Notes: generated by a model not told the origin, from the sequence alone. DNA of 64,000 nt from Streptomyces diastatochromogenes (GCA_026913215.1 JAPTYK010000007.1:62001-126000); one strand, 5' to 3'. Positions 52,014 through 61,021 are shown, counted from the first letter of the stretch. Made by a program: numbers and translations.

Positions 52014-53036
52014 ATGAGCACCGCCCCGTACACCGATGACGACCTCCGCGCCGAGGCTGCCCGCCAGCGCGGCACCCTCACCCAGGATCCCGACTTCATG
52101 GGTGTCGGCGAGCAGATGGAGGGCGACCTCCGCTGGGCGGAGCTCAATCAGGAGCAGTTCGGCCAGGCGCAGCAGACGATCTACGACCTGATCAACAATG
52201 CTTCCGACCTCTCCCAGTGGGCTGTCGCTCTCGGCGCCGACGGTCTGGAACCGTTCGGGACGCTGAACGGCCCCGGCGTCCGCATCCTCATCGCCGTCCG
52301 CCCCGACGTGCCCCAGGAGCTGCGCGGCGCCTTGGTAGAGAACATCGGTGCCGAGGTCGCGCAGCTCGAAGCGCCTCAGCTGTCCGCGCACACCGTGGAG
52401 GAGCTTGAGGATGAGCTGGCAGCGGCTCGCGCTCGACTGATCGTCGCTGAGCAGCGTAAGAGTCGCCGCGAGGTGGAAGTCGAGCTGCTGGAGGAACGGA
52501 TCGTTCACCAGCAGCTAGCCGACGCGCTGGCTGAGGACGGCTTCGCCGGCGTCCTTCGCTGGTGGGTACGCGGTCACGACCGCCCGTCCAGTCGGTACGC
52601 CCGGCGAGTCATGACCGCATGGCTCCGGAGTTTTTCTCCTCAGCTGTGGTGCCCCGACCACCCTCCGACCACCAACCCTCGCCACCCCGTCCGCACCTGC
52701 AACATCGCGTGGAACGTCTCGCTGACCACCCAGGAAGAGACCTCGGCCATAGCCAGGTCCTTCAACTCCATCGGCAGTGCCGTACGGCCAGCGACCTGCG
52801 AGGACCGCACGGTCCCGGACATGAACATCCAGGTCATACCGCCGTGCACCGAGCTGCGCTTCGGGGTCCGCCGCGAGCCCTGCTTGAACCTCCGCCCTAC
52901 CCGTGAGGGGTGGGAGCTGGTCACAGCAGTTGGCACCCCGATCACTGTCGGCTCCAGCGGCGAAGACTGCCGCGCCCTGCTGGTGCAGGCGCAAACCATC
53001 GCCCTCAGCGGCTTCGACGGCGGCCACGGCCGATGA
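52014..53036 (+). CDS. Hypothetical protein
   Basis: A 340-residue protein: acidic N-terminus (MSTAPYTDDDLRAEAARQRG), a coiled coil (VEELEDELAAARARLIVAEQ), then a C-terminal domain of ~150 residues (YARRVMTAWLRSFSPQLWCP, CNIAWNVSLTTQEETSAIAR, PDMNIQVIPPCTELRFGVRR). AAGGAAGG precedes the ATG. No family recognised. Confidence 0.66.
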   Translation: MSTAPYTDDDLRAEAARQRGTLTQDPDFMGVGEQMEGDLRWAELNQEQFGQAQQTIYDLINNASDLSQWAVALGADGLEPFGTLNGPGVRILIAVRPDVPQELRGALVENIGAEVAQLEAPQLSAHTVEELEDELAAARARLIVAEQRKSRREVEVELLEERIVHQQLADALAEDGFAGVLRWWVRGHDRPSSRYARRVMTAWLRSFSPQLWCPDHPPTTNPRHPVRTCNIAWNVSLTTQEETSAIARSFNSIGSAVRPATCEDRTVPDMNIQVIPPCTELRFGVRREPCLNLRPTREGWELVTAVGTPITVGSSGEDCRALLVQAQTIALSGFDGGHGR

Positions 53037-53068
53037 AGCAGCCCGCACACGAGAAGGAAGGCTTCCCC

Positions 53069-53497
53069 GTGGACCACACCGACGGCGCCCCTACCGGTCG
53101 AGAGCCGTTTCCAGAATTGCTCACCGCCGCCCCATACGTCGACTGGCTCGTCCGCGTACTACTGGAGGCCGCCGACGAGGAACGCTCCTCACTGCGAGCG
53201 GCCCGTCTTCCGTCTGCCGTGACTCTCCCGGTCACCGTCGTACGCCACCAGTGCCCACACTGCCGCCGTACCTGGGCCAAGAAGCCCGCCGCGACCGCGC
53301 ACGTCGCCCGCTGCTGGAGCAATCCCGAGGTGCGGTCCTGCAAGACGTGCGAGCACTACGAGCCTGGTGAGCCTGCCGGTGGCTGTGGGGGCTGGGACTG
53401 CAACTGTCCGGAAACCCCCGAGGACTGTGCCGTCGGAGCCGCCACACCGATGATCACCGACTGCCCGTTGTGGCGGCTGGCCGACGGCACCGAGTGA
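53069..53497 (+). CDS. Cysteine-rich zinc-type hypothetical protein
   Basis: A 142-residue protein. The GTG at 53069 is chosen because AAGGAAGG precedes it; an ATG at 53033 overlapping the previous stop is the alternative. HQCPHCRRTWAKKPAATAHV ARC is a CxxC...HxxxC zinc finger. RSCKTCEHYEPG and CGGWDCNCPETPEDC add more cysteines. Probably nucleic-acid or protein binding; no family recognised. Confidence 0.65.
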   Translation: MDHTDGAPTGREPFPELLTAAPYVDWLVRVLLEAADEERSSLRAARLPSAVTLPVTVVRHQCPHCRRTWAKKPAATAHVARCWSNPEVRSCKTCEHYEPGEPAGGCGGWDCNCPETPEDCAVGAATPMITDCPLWRLADGTE

Positions 53498-53631
53498 TCT
53501 TGGGATGCGGAGCCGGCGTACCTAGTACGGCTGCCTGGACACTCGGATTCGCCAGCGCGTGACGCACCCGGGCAGCACCAGGTCTCCTCGGACCTCTCAG
53601 CCCGCCACGACCCAAGGAGCACCCCGACACT

Positions 53632-53949
53632 ATGAAGCGCACCGCGTCTGTTGACCGCAGCGAGGAGGCGATCCTCAACCGGATTCGGGCTCTCGCCATC
53701 GAACGAGCGTCCCAAGGGCGCCCGCTCCAGTATGAGGAGCTGCCGGCTTTGTGTGATGGCACGTTCACGCCCAGCACGACCGACCTCGCCTGTATTGCCG
53801 ACGAGGCCGGGGTAACGATGGAATTCCTCCTCGGCATCCACGGCCCGGCCCGGGTTGCGCGGACGGTGAGGATGCGGGTGGGGCGCCTGTACTGGGGGTG
53901 GTGGCGCGGCATTGGCCGTCACCGCTGCGGGCCGGGGTGCGGCTCGTGA
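53632..53949 (+). CDS. Small hypothetical protein
   Basis: A 105-residue protein with an HTH-like look (LPALCDGTFTPSTTDLACIA, DEAGVTMEFLLGIHGPARVA). AAGGAGC lies upstream; the stop overlaps the next start (GTGA). The C-terminal ~25 residues are Arg/Trp/Gly-rich. Confidence 0.58.
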   Translation: MKRTASVDRSEEAILNRIRALAIERASQGRPLQYEELPALCDGTFTPSTTDLACIADEAGVTMEFLLGIHGPARVARTVRMRVGRLYWGWWRGIGRHRCGPGCGS

Positions 53950-54380
53950 GCCGCACGGAGCAGGAGTTCGCCGTTCCCCAAAAACCGCCTGTGATGACCG
54001 AACGTCCGCAGGGACGCAAAGTCCCTGAGACGGACGACGTGACCGCGCCGCTTGATCCACTCGGTTTGGTCGAGCACCTGGACAGGCTGGGGCAGACGTC
54101 TGCCGCTGATCTAGTCCGGGCGATGACGGAGGAGCTAGCTCTGGTCCGGCGTGAGCGAGACACCCTGGCCGAGCATGCCCGCCGGATCGCCGGGCTGGCA
54201 GGCCATGAGCTCAGCCACAACTGTCGGCTGATCGGGCCTGCGGTGGAAGCGCTTGACGTGCTGCGCGTCACCCGCCGCTGCCCAAGCACCAGCAACGGCC
54301 GACACTGGCCCCTCCGACATCTAAGTGCCACTCGCTGCGCATGGTGCCACGCTCGCCTGCCCGACCGGACCCGCTCATGA
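53946..54380 (+). CDS. Hypothetical protein
   Basis: A 144-residue protein from the GTG at 53946, which overlaps the previous stop (an internal ATG at 53994 is possible). Contains TAPLDPLGLVEHLDRLGQTS, ALVRRERDTLAEHARRIAGL and a C-terminal CAWCHARLPDRTRS. No family recognised. Confidence 0.58.
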   Translation: MSRTEQEFAVPQKPPVMTERPQGRKVPETDDVTAPLDPLGLVEHLDRLGQTSAADLVRAMTEELALVRRERDTLAEHARRIAGLAGHELSHNCRLIGPAVEALDVLRVTRRCPSTSNGRHWPLRHLSATRCAWCHARLPDRTRS

Positions 54381-54518
54381 CTGCAGCGTCCCATGCCTGC
54401 TGCGTACGCCGGCTGCCAGCACCGGCGCGGCGGGCTTGTCTCTGGTCCGGCCTACTCCAAGCCGGACCGTCTCACGAATGATCACTATGCGCCCCTTGAA
54501 TCCGAGAGGATGACCCCC

Positions 54519-54959
54519 ATGCCCCTCCACTACGAAGCCACCAAGCCACTGACGGTCCCGGACTCCGAGTTCAACGAGAACCACATCGCTGTCCTTCTCG
54601 TGATCGGGAACCGCTACGGCGGACAGTGGACGATCAACCTGCTGACTCAGAGCAAGCACCCTGACGAAGCCACCCCACTGGGCACCATCGAGACCTTCTA
54701 CGATCACCAGAGTGAGGACCTCACGGACAGCCCCCGCTACGCCCAGCTCGGCCTCGACACAGCCGTCATCTGGCTCCTGGCAGAGGCGAAGAGGAGGAAC
54801 TGGCGGCTCCTCGTCTGGGAGAGCCTGAACGATCAGGTTCCTGAGGACGCCAGGAAGTTCACGATCGGCGCGCGGGTCGCCTTCGGTGGTGAGCAGTTCG
54901 TACCGGCTCCCGGCGCCAAGTACGCCGACGAGATTCTCACGGGCGCAGCGAAACCATAA
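54519..54959 (+). CDS. Hypothetical protein
   Basis: A 146-residue protein (MPLHYEATKPLTVPDSEFNE, NHIAVLLVIGNRYGGQWTIN, AVIWLLAEAKRRNWRLLVWE). The ATG at 54519 follows GAGAGGA; the ATG at 54510 is the alternative. No family recognised. Confidence 0.65.
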   Translation: MPLHYEATKPLTVPDSEFNENHIAVLLVIGNRYGGQWTINLLTQSKHPDEATPLGTIETFYDHQSEDLTDSPRYAQLGLDTAVIWLLAEAKRRNWRLLVWESLNDQVPEDARKFTIGARVAFGGEQFVPAPGAKYADEILTGAAKP

Positions 54960-55300
54960 CCAGACTCGTGAACGAGAACCGCCCTGCTCCGAGAGCCAGC
55001 GGACCGCCGGCAGGCCGCGGCGAGACAGGTGAACACTGCGAGAGCCACTGCCGAAGCCGAAATCGGCGTGAAGGGTCCAGGCAGTCGACCCAGCCCGGGC
55101 CGCGGGGCCGCGGCTCTATGGACCAGCGGCTCATCCCCTCCCTGTCCTGACGGTACGGCGGCTGACACAGGCCTCAGCGGCCACCATCCGCACGAACTCG
55201 CGGATCCTCGCTGCTCACCGACCCGGAGCGGTTCACTGCGGCCACCGACGAGGGAAGACCCCAGCACTTCCCCGGCCCGCACCGCAGGGAGTACGTACCG

Positions 55301-55864
55301 ATGAACCGCCCCAAGCCCGGCAGCACCATCGACATCAACCAGCTCGTCGAGAAGCTGGACTCGGCGCGCGGCACTGTCGCGTACGACGCCGATAAGCACC
55401 ACTACGAGCGCCACCACTACGAGCGCAGCGAGATCGACACCGTGTTCGACGACCTGATCGACTGGGTCCTTGCCCATCAGACGACGGTCCAGCTGGCCAA
55501 GCTCGTTAAGCCCGCCTCTGACCCGGACCTGCAGCCCGGTGACCTGACCCTCGTCCACGACACACCTGTCACCGTGCGAGAGACGCGGATCCACCGACCG
55601 CACAGCCATGGCGACTCCGGTCTTCCGCAGCACCAGGCCGCCTTGGAGATCGTCACTGGTATCGGCAGTGAGTGGTTCCTCTCACGCCCCAGGCGTGACC
55701 TCCCGGCTCGTGGTGGCACCCCTGCCCTGGGGCTGCCACCACGAGCCGGTACCGCCCGTCCCAAGGACTCCGAGAGGCAGCAAGATGCAAGGCCAGCCGC
55801 ATACACAGATAGTCGTCAACCACACAACCCGGACCGCGTTCGTCAGAGGCTCCTACACGCGTAA
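55301..55864 (+). CDS. Hypothetical protein, paralogue of 37103-37453
   Basis: The first ~127 residues are coding: MNRPKPGSTIDINQLVEKLD, DADKHHYERHHYERSEIDTV, LAKLVKPASDPDLQPGDLTL, HRPHSHGDSGLPQHQAALEI VTGIGSEWFLSRP. Beyond ~55690 the frame runs through a perfect 16-bp hairpin and into the next gene. The true end is therefore probably near 55698, where the next frame has TGA; one base may be missing. The paralogue stops at the equivalent place. Confidence 0.58.
   Translation: MNRPKPGSTIDINQLVEKLDSARGTVAYDADKHHYERHHYERSEIDTVFDDLIDWVLAHQTTVQLAKLVKPASDPDLQPGDLTLVHDTPVTVRETRIHRPHSHGDSGLPQHQAALEIVTGIGSEWFLSRPRRDLPARGGTPALGLPPRAGTARPKDSERQQDARPAAYTDSRQPHNPDRVRQRLLHA
55703..55749 (+). terminator. 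16-bp perfect hairpin
   Basis: CCGGCTCGTGGTGGCA at 55703-55718 pairs exactly with TGCCACCACGAGCCGG at 55734-55749, and the loop holds an inner CCCC/GGGG stem. It is a strong terminator candidate that supports an earlier end of the overlapping reading frame. Confidence 0.65.
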
Positions 55865-56018
55865 GAGCAGTGCGCTGCGCGGAGCGCAGCGGGTCGTGCG
55901 CCGCCAGGGAACCGACATCGTCTCCGTGCTGGTCTGCCCTGTTCATCAGCGAGCCGACTACCTGAGCATGGCGGACGTCCACGCAGACGTCATGATCTTC
56001 GTCGCCGATCCGTCGTGA
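55785..56018 (+). CDS. Small hypothetical protein
   Basis: A 77-residue protein (MQGQPHTQIVVNHTTRTAFV, RGSYTRKSSALRGAQRVVRR, DVHADVMIFVADPS). GAGAGG precedes the ATG. It follows the 16-bp hairpin and is followed by a strong bidirectional terminator. No family recognised. Confidence 0.6.
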   Translation: MQGQPHTQIVVNHTTRTAFVRGSYTRKSSALRGAQRVVRRQGTDIVSVLVCPVHQRADYLSMADVHADVMIFVADPS

Positions 56019-56080
56019 TCGGAGCACCTCGAACGCAGTACCACCGCATGGAGGGCGAGCAGCCCGCCAGCCTGAGCAGG

Positions 56081-56114
56081 AATACGCCCGCAGCCATGTG
56101 GCTGCGGGCGTATT
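56081..56114. terminator. 15-bp hairpin with T-tract
   Basis: AATACGCCCGCAGCC at 56081-56095 pairs perfectly with GGCTGCGGGCGTATT at 56100-56114 around a 4-base loop. It lies between two convergent genes and so serves both. Confidence 0.85.
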
Positions 56115-56137
56115 TCGTCGTGAGCTGCGCTTGGTGA

Positions 56138-56488
56138 TCAGTCGATGTACTTGCTGGCAACCCACCCTGTTCGGCCCTTCATCTGGCCGTTCAGGACGTA
56201 GACCCGCATCCAGCCGGCCACCTTCGCCTTGCACTTCACCTCGACACCCTCGTACTTGAGGATCAGGCCGTATGAGGTGTACTTCGTCCCCGGACCGCTC
56301 CGCAGGTTGACGTTCTCCGTCGGGTATGTCCACCAGTAGCCCTTGGGATACGTCTTTCCGCAGGCGGACGTGCCGACGGCGGCGGTGCTCGCCTGGGCTG
56401 TCCCGGCGAGCGCTGGCACCATGAGCAGGGCGGCAGTGGCCCCGGCGGCCAGTTTGGTCGTACGGCTGAGCTTCTGCGTCAGTTTCAC
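56138..56488 (-). CDS. Secreted SH3-domain protein
   Basis: A 116-residue secreted protein. A Sec signal peptide occupies residues 1-33 (basic start, hydrophobic core AAGATAALLMVPALAG, end AQA). A single bacterial SH3 domain follows (ENVNLRSGPGTKYTSYGLIL, GWMRVYVLN, GRTGWVASKYID), with two Cys that may form a disulfide. GTG start with GAGAGGA upstream. Such domains usually bind peptidoglycan or other wall components. Confidence 0.85.
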   Translation of the reverse strand: MKLTQKLSRTTKLAAGATAALLMVPALAGTAQASTAAVGTSACGKTYPKGYWWTYPTENVNLRSGPGTKYTSYGLILKYEGVEVKCKAKVAGWMRVYVLNGQMKGRTGWVASKYID

Positions 56489-56817
56489 GGATGTCCTCTC
56501 GTCGCCGAATTGCCTAGGGCTGAGCAGGGATTCCTGTACCGGGCCGGGCTGCCCTGTCGGAGGTTTCGGCAGGCCGGCCGGTGTGTCCTCCGTCTGGAGT
56601 TGGGGGCGGACCTTCCCGGTCGGGATGGTCAGGCTGCAGACCTCGGCGACGGTTCGAGTCGGGCCAAGGCAGGTTCAGGAACTTCGACGTCACGATTCCT
56701 CCTTCGACACTGTGAAAGTCGGCCTACGCAGGCTGGACGGTGCGTTCGGGCTCACGGTGGGCACTGGGGCCCGGTCAGGAGCGAGGTGGACGAAACGGCA
56801 CGGGGGGGGACACGCGA

Positions 56818-56849
56818 AGGCGGCCGGACCTGAAGAGGTCCGGCCGCCT
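56818..56849 (-). terminator. 14-bp perfect hairpin after the micro-ORF
   Basis: AGGCGGCCGGACCT at 56818-56831 pairs exactly with AGGTCCGGCCGCCT at 56836-56849 around a GAAG loop, 23 bp beyond the stop of the 19-residue ORF. The 329 bp from here to the SH3-protein start (56489-56817) show no gene. Confidence 0.75.
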
Positions 56850-56872
56850 GCATCGCGGCGTGTGCCGATGGG

Positions 56873-56932
56873 TCAGACCGGTCGGGAGAACCGGCAGGGA
56901 CGGCGGACCGAGGTCTTACGGATGGGGCGCAT
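56873..56932 (-). CDS. 19-residue basic micro-ORF with consensus Shine-Dalgarno
   Basis: Reads MRPIRKTSVRRPCRFSRPV. AGGAGGTG lies 3-5 bases before the ATG, the best ribosome site in the window. A perfect 14-bp terminator follows the stop. The peptide has seven Arg/Lys (plus one Cys) in 19 residues. It could be a leader peptide of an attenuated transcript or a small basic peptide in its own right. No structural gene follows closely on this strand. Confidence 0.5.
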   Translation of the reverse strand: MRPIRKTSVRRPCRFSRPV

Positions 56933-57077
56933 GACACCTCCTGTTGACGGGCCCTCCGGATGAGGGTGGCGCCACAGTAGAAAGCGGAAGGCGGGCGTGC
57001 GGCTGCAATTCCCGCCCTGGAGATTCACGTCTCCCGGCGTCTTCTCCGGTACGGGGAATCGGACGTGTCCCAGTTGG

Positions 57078-57848
57078 TCAGGCGGCACGTGACTGGCTAC
57101 TGCGCGCGGCGGCGCGGCGTAGGAGAACCACGTGTTCCTGGACGATGAGGTCGTCGGTGAACTGGTCGGGGGTGCCGGTGACGGTGAGGGTAGCGACCAG
57201 AGCGTCGCCGCGAAGGACCGCGGTTGCCAGGCTGTGGGTGGAGCTCGTGCGACTGGCAGCGATTCTGCTGCTCGTCACAGTTCGCGCGAGGTCCTCGCAC
57301 AAGCGCAGGGGTCGGCCGTCGGCGGTGCTGGTCATCTGCGGCGGCAGGAAGGCCAGGGCGATCCGGCCGGCGGCTGTCCGGGAAAGGTCTCCATCCTGCT
57401 GGGCGGCGTCGAGGCGCAGCGCCAGCCGGGGGCTGACGGCATCGACCAGGTCGAGGTGCAGGCCGGTCCCAGGACGCCAGCCTGGGACGTGCCACGCCGT
57501 CGCCAGGTTCGTGTCCCTGTGCAGGGCGCGTAGCGTCTCGGTGATCTCTGGAGTGCTGGTCCGTACTGGGGCAGGGCCGAGCAGAACTGCGGCGTCGCAG
57601 GTCAACCGGTAGGTGCCGTAGCGCTCGCCAGGTTCGGCAAAGCCTTCTTCGACAGCAGTCAGCAGCAGGCGGGAGGCATGGCCGGGGCGCAGCCCGGCAG
57701 CGAGTGCGATGTCGGCGACCTGGTGCTCAAGGTCAGCGCCCATCTGCGCCAAGGCACGCAAGACTCGGCCAAACGCCCTGGCGGACCGATTGGGTTGTGT
57801 GCTGGCCGCCGCTGCGGTCACAGGCTGTTGAGCTGCAAGAACAGGCAT
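57078..57848 (-). CDS. IclR-like transcriptional regulator
   Basis: A 256-residue protein with an N-terminal winged helix of IclR type: SARAFGRVLRALAQMGADLE, VADIALAAGLRPGHASRLLL, GFAEPGERYGTYRLTCDAAV. The C-terminal effector-like domain is divergent (ETLRALHRDTNLATAWHVPG). The ATG at 57848 is chosen over an upstream extension; the ribosome site is weak. It is divergent from the gene at 58323 across a 474-bp gap. Confidence 0.72.
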   Translation of the reverse strand: MPVLAAQQPVTAAAASTQPNRSARAFGRVLRALAQMGADLEHQVADIALAAGLRPGHASRLLLTAVEEGFAEPGERYGTYRLTCDAAVLLGPAPVRTSTPEITETLRALHRDTNLATAWHVPGWRPGTGLHLDLVDAVSPRLALRLDAAQQDGDLSRTAAGRIALAFLPPQMTSTADGRPLRLCEDLARTVTSSRIAASRTSSTHSLATAVLRGDALVATLTVTGTPDQFTDDLIVQEHVVLLRRAAARSSQSRAA

Positions 57849-58322
57849 GGGGCACCAACTCGATTCGCATGATGACGCGACTGGTTGAAGGTCGTGACCC
57901 AAAGGTGCCAACGAGACCGGACACCGGCTTCTTGGCCCTGAGTAGCTGCCCTGTAGGTGGTGTCGCCGGGCGCCCTGGTGAGCGCAGAGCCCACCAGCAT
58001 CGGTTCAACGCCCGTGACCGGCACGCCGAGCGGCGTGCCCTGCAGGCCGAGGTCAGGCCACCGCGTGCTTCACGTCGCGGCGTCACCGACGAGCTCTGAC
58101 CGGCCCCTGCGACACCGAGTGGCGCAGGCCGGTGGCCGCGCCAAGCATGCCGACCGCCGAAGCCAGTGGAGGCCTAGATAGGCCCGCACGTGCTGAGCTG
58201 CGGTCCCATCCGCAGTGAGGGAGGGCGATGGGCAGCGGGGATTCGCACGACGACGGAAAGGCAATCCCCCGCCCGTTTCACTGGGCCACGCCCGCACTTC
58301 CCCGAGTCCCCAGGAGGCCACG
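57849..58322. other. Divergent intergenic region
   Basis: 474 bp between the IclR-like gene and the rightward gene at 58323. I see no convincing gene or strong hairpin. It presumably holds both promoters. Confidence 0.4.
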
Positions 58323-59140
58323 ATGACCAGCACAACGCCCGAACCGTTCACCACCACACACCGGTGGGAGGCCGTGAAGGCGGCTCTGGCAGTGCAGGCT
58401 TCCGTCCCGGGAAGTCAGGAGGCACATGGGCAGGCGGCTGTAGCACTGTCTGCCGCCCTCGGCCTGCCCACGGAGGAGGTCCTCAACTACCACGAGGTGC
58501 AGTTCCGGGCAGACGCAGGCGATCTGATCACCGACGTGCTCCATGACGCTCGCCGACTTCGGCAGCAGGCCGGCGGCCGGGTAAGTGATCTCCATCTGGC
58601 GGCAGCAGCCCTTGCCCATCTCGCGGGCCACTCCACCCTGGACGATCCCGAGACTGATCCCTCGCAGGTCTCCGTCACCCGCACGCACCTAGCGCTGGTC
58701 GGAAGCCTGCTCAACTACGCCGCAGCGGCATACTCCCCGCATACCGCAGTGCTGCTCCTGGCCCGCGCCATGGCGGGCGTCGCCGACGAAGCCGCTCAGC
58801 GCGCCGCCGACCGTCACATGCTTCAGGAGGACTGGCACGCTGCTGCTACGGCTGCCGAACGTGCCCATCAGGACTACCTCGCCCAGTGGGCGGCGGAGAA
58901 GGTCCCGGCCACGTGCACGGTGGTCTTCCAGGCGGAGGACAGCAAGAACGGCCCCCAGTGGTCCGATCAGAAGGTGACCTTCCTGGGCAGCAGTTCCGGC
59001 GCAGAGGACGTCCCCCTCGCGTCCTACGACTCCAGGAACGACCCGGAGCTGGTGAAATCGCTGGACGCACTCACTGAACTCACGCCGCCCGCCCATGAAG
59101 ACGACGAGCTCCACGTAGTTGTCACCAGGGTGCGGCTTGA
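58323..59140 (+). CDS. Hypothetical helical protein
   Basis: About 272 residues (MTSTTPEPFTTTHRWEAVKA, GLPTEEVLNYHEVQFRADAG, SVTRTHLALVGSLLNYAAAA, DELHVVVTRVRL). The written frame stays open to 60182, but coding bias stops at about 59140. There a TGA in the adjacent frame immediately precedes a hairpin, and the region beyond is antisense to a secreted-protein gene. One missing base would end the protein at 59138-59140. Function unknown. Confidence 0.6.
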
Positions 59141-59141
59141 G

Positions 59142-59187
59142 ATAGCGGTCGGGACCCGGCCTACGTCGGCCGGATCTCGACCGCTAT
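59142..59187. terminator. Hairpin between convergent genes
   Basis: ATAGCGGTCG at 59142-59151 pairs with CGACCGCTAT at 59178-59187, with further GC pairing inside. It serves the rightward gene ending about 59140 and the leftward secreted-protein gene. Confidence 0.65.
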
Positions 59188-59231
59188 GCGGGCTTCAGCC
59201 TCGGTGGGCCGGAGGTTCAGCAGATCGACGC

Positions 59232-59612
59232 TCAGACGGTGAACTCGTGCACAGCGCCGCAGTTCACGGGGCGCGCGCTGCTCTTCTGGATGCAGACACG
59301 TATCTTGTGGCGACCCTCGAACAGGGTGGGTGTCCGCCAGGAGCAGCTGCCGTTGTTGTAGGAGTCGGTGACGGTCGTGATCACCGATCCGTCCATCCTG
59401 AGGACCTGGACGGCCGCCTTGTAGCCGTCGGTCTTGATGTCGCAGGCCGTCACCCTGCCGTTGACGTGGTTGTAGTAGCCCGAGGCGCCGTTGCCGCTGG
59501 AGTACCACCAGCCGGAGCTGGCGGACGCGGGCGTGGCGGAGATCGCGGCAACCGCGAGCGCGCTTCCCAGAGCGACAGGGAGGGAGCGCTTGATGAAGTG
59601 GGGCACCGGCAC
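59232..59612 (-). CDS. Small secreted protein with four cysteines
   Basis: A 126-residue protein. GTG start with AGGAG six bases upstream. The Sec signal peptide (FIKRSLPVALGSALAVAAIS ATPASA) cleaves near residue 32. The mature part is Gly/Tyr/Ser-rich with Cys57, 90, 107 and 118, probably two disulfides (TACDIKTDGYKAAVQVLRMD, GSCSWRTPTLFEGRHKIRVC). No family recognised. It lies opposite a non-coding stretch of a long rightward open frame. Confidence 0.78.
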   Translation of the reverse strand: MPVPHFIKRSLPVALGSALAVAAISATPASASSGWWYSSGNGASGYYNHVNGRVTACDIKTDGYKAAVQVLRMDGSVITTVTDSYNNGSCSWRTPTLFEGRHKIRVCIQKSSARPVNCGAVHEFTV

Positions 59613-59708
59613 GACTTACTCCTGTTCATAGCGGGACGAACTGTCGCCAAGACTGTGCCGGTGGGAGCGGACACCATCCCCGCTGTCCTATCCGCTCGGT
59701 GCGCGATC

Positions 59709-60182
59709 ATGAAGCTTATGTCTCCTTGCCAGGGCCTATGCCTCGCCGCACTGCTCTTCACGACCGCGGGGGCTGTTGTCGGCGTCGTTGCGTCCCTCAA
59801 GATTCGACGCACTCGGCGCCTGCTCTGGGAAGGCTCGGCGGCGCGGGGTGTGGTGATCCGCCATGAGCAGGCTCGTATTGCACCAGGCGCGGATTCCATG
59901 AGTACCAGCCGCAGCTCCGGGACCGCCGTGTACTACCCAGTCATCGCATGGACCACGGGCGATGGCGAAGCGATGGAGACCAGGGCGGACATAGCTCGCC
60001 CCAAGAAGAAGGCCCTCCCCGTCGGTGCTCGCGTCGATCTCCGCTACGACCCGAAGGATCCGTCACGCTGGATGCTCCCTGCTGAGGGCAACGGCTTCTG
60101 GTGGCTCTTCGTCGCCCAGGGTGTGCTATTCGTCGTGATCGGCTTGGGGTTCTTGCTCGGGGCCTGGTCAAACAGGCTCTGA
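59709..60182 (+). CDS. DUF3592 membrane protein
   Basis: A 157-residue protein with two transmembrane segments: CLAALLFTTAGAVVGVVASL near the N-terminus and FWWLFVAQGVLFVVIGLGFL at the C-terminus. Between them is a soluble beta domain (SAARGVVIRHEQARIAPGAD, VYYPVIAWTTGDGEAMET, VGARVDLRYDPKDPSRWML) typical of DUF3592 (V-x-Y-D-P-x-(D/N)-P). The function of the family is unknown. Confidence 0.8.
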   Translation: MKLMSPCQGLCLAALLFTTAGAVVGVVASLKIRRTRRLLWEGSAARGVVIRHEQARIAPGADSMSTSRSSGTAVYYPVIAWTTGDGEAMETRADIARPKKKALPVGARVDLRYDPKDPSRWMLPAEGNGFWWLFVAQGVLFVVIGLGFLLGAWSNRL

Positions 60183-60348
60183 ACCGGAGGGCTGGAGAGA
60201 GGGCGACCCTCCGGGAATTCGCAGCATCTCCCCTTTGACCCACTGGCCGGATTGACTGTCACGATCGCACTGGGCACTCGCCTGTCGCCTCCGACTCTGG
60301 CTGGCACGTTCCGCCGGGCAGCCACATCTGAAGGACCTCCACAACCGC

Positions 60349-60807
60349 ATGTTCGATTACAGGGCCCACTTGGTCCCCGCTGATGAAGCTGACCTCGGCG
60401 CCCAACCGCACGAGTTGTCACCTGCCCGCGCCCTCGCCGAGCTTCGCGATGCCCTGGCCGGATGGATCGCCGAGACCGTCGAGCCGTTCACTGATCAAGC
60501 GTTCAACCCTGACCGGGAGCACGGCGGGCACATCGCCATGAGCCTGTTCGAGGCAGTGAGACACCTGCGTACGACCAGCGATTCAGCGGCGTTGCGCACC
60601 GCCACGATTCTGGAGCACGCAGCCGTCAACACCCTCTACGCAGCGAACCTGGCCCGCCGCCACGGCTCGGACCAGGCGCCGTACGGGCCCACGGACCTGA
60701 GCACATATGTCCGATCGTCGTACGCCGCTGCGGTTTCCGCCGTTCGTCAGGCTCACGTCGCCGCTGCCACAAACCCCTGCTCCTGCGGTCGCTGCCCGGC
60801 ACGCTGA
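60349..60807 (+). CDS. Hypothetical protein
   Basis: A 152-residue helical protein (MFDYRAHLVPADEADLGAQP, AMSLFEAVRHLRTTSDSAAL, CSCGRCPAR end). AAGGACC lies upstream of the ATG. No family recognised. Confidence 0.62.
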   Translation: MFDYRAHLVPADEADLGAQPHELSPARALAELRDALAGWIAETVEPFTDQAFNPDREHGGHIAMSLFEAVRHLRTTSDSAALRTATILEHAAVNTLYAANLARRHGSDQAPYGPTDLSTYVRSSYAAAVSAVRQAHVAAATNPCSCGRCPAR

Positions 60808-61021
60808 ACCTTTCTTCACCATGTCGGTGCGGGCGTGGTTGACCGGTGGCGCTCCAGGCTGACGCCGTCAGGATTCGCAGTTCCTCGCACCGCACCCCCC
60901 TGACGCCGTGGGATGCGCAGACGTCGATCAGGCACCGGTAGCTCTTCTACGGGACCGACCGGTCGGCGGCTGCCCGGCCACCTCAGGACGGGCAGATTCA
61001 CACTGCACCGACTGGAGAACC

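Noticed and set aside
59141..60182. One 650-residue protein from 58215 to 60182
   Set aside because: The middle 500 bp lacks coding bias, contains a terminator hairpin and is antisense to a clear signal-peptide gene. The 3' part has its own DUF3592 start.
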